Part shown: one piece after another, positions 14,446 through 14,638 of the stretch
Layout of the letters: every line of letters starts with the position of its first letter
Numbering within the stretch: position 1 is the stretch's first letter
Source of the DNA: Pseudomonas sp.
GTDB lineage: Bacteria; Pseudomonadota; Gammaproteobacteria; Pseudomonadales; Pseudomonadaceae
Direction: 5' to 3'
Assembly: GCA_030654635.1 (NCBI GenBank)
Contig: JAURXE010000426.1
Coordinates: forward strand, 1 to 14,638
DNA length: 14,638 nucleotides
Program-made: the position numbers and the translations under genes
Notes under the pieces: generated by a model
Database searches by the model: none
What the model was told of the DNA's origin: nothing
Seen by the model: only the letters and a program-made list of their open reading frames with translations

Positions 14446-14468
14446 TCCGGGGTCGCCAGGCCCCGGAC
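14445..14468 (+). terminator. Likely hupA terminator hairpin, displaced by the MITE
   Basis: GTCCGGGG / CCCCGGAC, a perfect 8-bp stem with an 8-nt loop, starts at the right edge of the MITE-like element. The T content after it is weak (AACCGAACTTT). Without the element it would lie only a few bases after the hupA stop, the normal place for a terminator. Confidence 0.5.
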
Positions 14469-14554
14469 AACCGAACTTTAGGCTGACCGCAGTTCCCCGC
14501 AAAACGCTAAACTGCGCCGCCGTTTTAATCCCCCCGTTGCTAGCGGATGCGCCG

Positions 14555-14638
14555 ATGAAGTTTCGTTTCTTGCTGTGGATGCTGGGTCGCCTGATGACCA
14601 AGGCCAGCCACAAAAACACCGCTTTTCAGCAGCAACTG
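14555..14638 (+). CDS. Conserved hypothetical protein, N-terminal fragment
   Basis: The first 28 codons of a gene running off the window: MKFRFLLWMLGRLMTKASHK, then NTAFQQQL. GGA at 14545-14547 lies 7 nt before the ATG. The basic, hydrophobic N-terminus could be a membrane anchor or amphipathic helix. The position matches PA5347, a hypothetical gene after the HU gene in P. aeruginosa. Too little is visible to assign a function. Confidence 0.6.
   Translation, partial: MKFRFLLWMLGRLMTKASHKNTAFQQQL

Noticed and set aside
14425..14619. 64-codon minus-strand open frame at the window end
   Set aside because: It crosses the MITE edge, the terminator hairpin and the start of the plus-strand gene, and has no ribosome site or recognisable content.
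1..14638. CRISPR arrays, tRNA or rRNA genes, phage or defence islands
   Set aside because: No regularly spaced direct repeats, no cloverleaf-type or rRNA sequence and no recognisable phage or defence genes were seen on either strand.

Overview
The window looks chromosomal, from a gamma-proteobacterium of the genus Pseudomonas in the broad sense. The evidence is the moderately high GC, the close match of phoU, ubiC, phoB, phoR, hupA and the rubredoxin pair to Pseudomonas families, and the order pst-phoU / response regulator / M23 peptidase / CorC-like / phoR-phoB / ubiA-ubiC / rubredoxin / rubredoxin reductase / HU. As I recall it, this matches the P. aeruginosa PAO1 region PA5366-PA5347. I cannot name the species.

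Layout. (1) 1-972, plus strand: the 3' end of pstB, then phoU, closing the phosphate-transport operon. (2) 1041-2127: a REP-like inverted repeat, then a response regulator with a repetitive linker. (3) 2173-2603: a promoter-like site and a 105-residue membrane protein. (4) 2646-2683: a bidirectional terminator, then on the minus strand a 497-residue acetyl-CoA hydrolase/CoA-transferase. (5) 4444-5340, plus strand: an exported DUF4124 + M23 peptidase. (6) 5415-9720, minus strand: a DUF2254 membrane protein, a CNNM/CBS/CorC-type membrane protein and phoR. (7) 9917-12194, minus strand: phoB, then ubiA and ubiC (ubiC is transcribed first). (8) 12378-14273, plus strand: rubredoxin, rubredoxin reductase and an HU protein. 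(9) 14277-14445: a MITE-like element directly behind the HU gene, then the start of a small conserved gene cut by the window end.

How it works together. PstB/PhoU and PhoR/PhoB form the phosphate-sensing circuit: the Pst transporter signals through PhoU to the kinase PhoR, which phosphorylates PhoB, and a Pho-box-like site lies in front of phoB. UbiC and UbiA are the first two committed steps of ubiquinone synthesis. The rubredoxin and its reductase form an NAD(P)H-to-rubredoxin electron chain of the kind that feeds alkane hydroxylases. The other genes are housekeeping or poorly known.

No CRISPR array, rRNA, tRNA, prophage or defence system is visible, and I found no clearly new multi-gene system. 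The points most worth a second look are the MITE-like element with 22-bp perfect inverted ends between hupA and its likely terminator; a 15-bp FadR/GntR-type palindrome in front of the rubredoxin gene; a terminator-like hairpin between rubredoxin and its reductase; an A-rich Hfq/Crc-type motif in the hupA leader; REP-like repeats, one of them separating phoB from phoR; and the response regulator's duplicated linker motif and unclassified C-terminal domain.
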